The position numbers and the translations under genes are program-made. A DNA stretch of 6,869 nucleotides, taken from NCBI GenBank assembly GCA_025356735.1, contig JANXRT010000526.1:1-6869 (forward strand), given 5' to 3'. The stretch is from Acetobacteraceae bacterium. GTDB lineage: Bacteria > Pseudomonadota > Alphaproteobacteria > Acetobacterales > Acetobacteraceae. The notes below the pieces were generated by a model that saw only the letters and a program-made list of their open reading frames with translations, searched no databases and was not told where the DNA came from. Below are positions 5,870 to 6,869 of the stretch, in pieces (positions within the stretch are counted from its first letter, which is position 1; each line of letters begins with the position of its first letter).

Positions 5870-6869
5870 TCACACCTGTCCAGTCCAGCTTTGCACCGCG
5901 AGGCTGGTCAGCGCGACCACGGCCCAGGTGCACATGCCGAGCAGCAGCGGACGGAACCCCGCGCCCGCGAACGCGCGCCAGTGGCCCTGCAGCCCGACCG
6001 CGGCCAGCGCCACCACCATCACGAAGCGCGCGGCGACCTGGACGTAGGGCGCGGCGGCGCCGATCAGCCCGACCGTGTTCAGCAGCGAGGCGGCCACGAA
6101 CCACAGGATAAACCACGGCACCGCGTTCCGCAGACGCCTGGCCAACCCGCCGCTGACCTCCGCCGACCGGTCCAGAAACGGCATCGCCAGCCCGAATGCC
6201 AGGGTTACGGGAATGATCAGGGTCGTGCGCGTCAGCTTGACCACGGTCGCAAAATTTCCCGCCGCCGGGCTGAAGGCGAACCCGGCCGCGACCACGGCGG
6301 AGGTGTCGTTGACGGCTGTCCCGGCCCATAGGCCGAAGCCGTTGTCGCTCAGTCCGAGGGCATGGCCGAAACCGGGAAACAGGATCACCGCCAACATGTT
6401 GAACAGGAAGATGACGGATACCGAGTAGGCGATGTCCTCCGACCTGGCGCGGATCACCGGCGCCAGGGCGGCGATCGCCGAGGCGCCGCAGATCACCGTG
6501 CCGATGCCGATCAGGCAGCGGGTACGCCACTCGACCCCGAGCGCCCGGCCCAGCCCAAACGCGCAGAGGAAGCCGGCGCCGATGGTGATGGCCAGCAGCC
6601 ACAGCGACGCCACCCCGGTATGGACGACGTCGAAAAGGTTCAGCGTGGCGCCGAGCAGGATGATGCCGGCGCGCAACGCCGTGCCGCTGATCGCCTTGAC
6701 CCCGAGGCGCCTAGCGAGGTCGGTGCCGCCCGAGGCGTTGGCGATGGCGACGCCGATGATGATGGCGAACACCGGAGCGCCAACCACCGGCAGCCGCGTC
6801 CCGGCGTAGTAGGCGACGATCGCGATCGCCAGGCAGACGCCGATGCCGGGCGCCAGCGCGGCGAGCCGG
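5870..6869 (-). CDS. YeiH/PSE-family membrane protein, putative sulfate exporter, N-terminus off the window
   Basis: The visible 332 residues run open through the window end to a TGA at 5870-5872. YeiH-family members are usually about 340-350 residues, so only a few N-terminal residues seem missing. The GTG at 6787 is an internal Val, because a further hydrophobic helix (GIGVCLAIAIVAYYAG) is encoded upstream of it. Recognisable family segments are RAGIILLGATLNL, LIGIGTVICGASAIAALAPV, FGLWAGTAVNDTSAVVAAG and LTRTTLIIPVTLAF, spread over about nine or ten membrane helices in the inner membrane. The family (UPF0324, TCDB Putative Sulfate Exporter family) includes E. coli YeiH and SuyZ-like proteins found in organosulfonate-degradation clusters; direct transport proof is scarce. 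The gene is two bases upstream of a sulfate-releasing enzyme, which strengthens an export role for sulfate or a related sulfur anion. The promoter lies outside the window. Confidence 0.88.
   Translation of the reverse strand, partial: RLAALAPGIGVCLAIAIVAYYAGTRLPVVGAPVFAIIIGVAIANASGGTDLARRLGVKAISGTALRAGIILLGATLNLFDVVHTGVASLWLLAITIGAGFLCAFGLGRALGVEWRTRCLIGIGTVICGASAIAALAPVIRARSEDIAYSVSVIFLFNMLAVILFPGFGHALGLSDNGFGLWAGTAVNDTSAVVAAGFAFSPAAGNFATVVKLTRTTLIIPVTLAFGLAMPFLDRSAEVSGGLARRLRNAVPWFILWFVAASLLNTVGLIGAAAPYVQVAARFVMVVALAAVGLQGHWRAFAGAGFRPLLLGMCTWAVVALTSLAVQSWTGQV
5873..5877 (-). promoter_or_regulatory. Ribosome binding site of the alkylsulfatase gene, inside the exporter gene's last codons
   Basis: AGGTG on the minus strand lies in the final sense codons of the exporter gene, immediately before its TGA and five bases before the alkylsulfatase ATG. 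Stop and start are two bases apart. This supports the chosen start and implies translational coupling of transporter and enzyme. Confidence 0.6.

Noticed and set aside
5868..6602. N-terminal extension of the alkylsulfatase frame across the exporter gene
   Set aside because: The extension is out of frame with the exporter and Arg/Gly-rich without motifs. The ATG at 5867 has a ribosome binding site and gives a protein of 640 residues with zinc ligands at a constant offset from SdsA1.

Overview
The window looks like chromosomal DNA from a high-GC proteobacterium, most likely an alphaproteobacterium. This is inferred from the strong G/C bias at third codon positions, the Shine-Dalgarno sequences, and the pairing of an OmpA-type lipoprotein with an exported caspase-fold protein. 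No taxonomic marker gene is present, so the placement is tentative. There is no rRNA, tRNA, insertion sequence, CRISPR array or origin that I can support.

Layout. Positions 1-708 (+) hold the 3' part of a GC-rich gene whose product I do not recognise. Positions 709-1203 form a gap between converging genes. By hand count, 781-960 is only about 37% G+C (66 of 180), against roughly 80% in parts of the neighbouring gene. The gap contains a possible 53-codon gene with a good ribosome binding site (962-1123) and an inverted-repeat structure at 1045-1097. From 6869 down to 1204, four genes on the minus strand are packed as one apparent operon. In transcription order they are a YeiH/PSE-family membrane protein (putative sulfate exporter, N-terminus off the window), a class III (SdsA1-type) alkylsulfatase with complete zinc ligands, a lipoprotein with an OmpA-like C-terminal domain, and an exported caspase-fold (peptidase C14) protein with an intact His/Cys dyad. 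Junctions are 2 nt, 27 nt and a 1-nt overlap.

How the genes may work together. The first two make biochemical sense as a pair. The alkylsulfatase has no visible signal peptide, so it would release sulfate in the cytoplasm, and the PSE-family protein could export that sulfate. The last two are both predicted to leave the cytoplasm and are translationally coupled, which suggests an envelope module of a lipid-anchored OmpA-like protein and a periplasmic caspase-like protease. Whether the two halves share a purpose, such as an envelope response to detergent-like alkyl sulfates, or merely share a transcript cannot be decided from sequence. That four-gene combination is the most interesting feature here.
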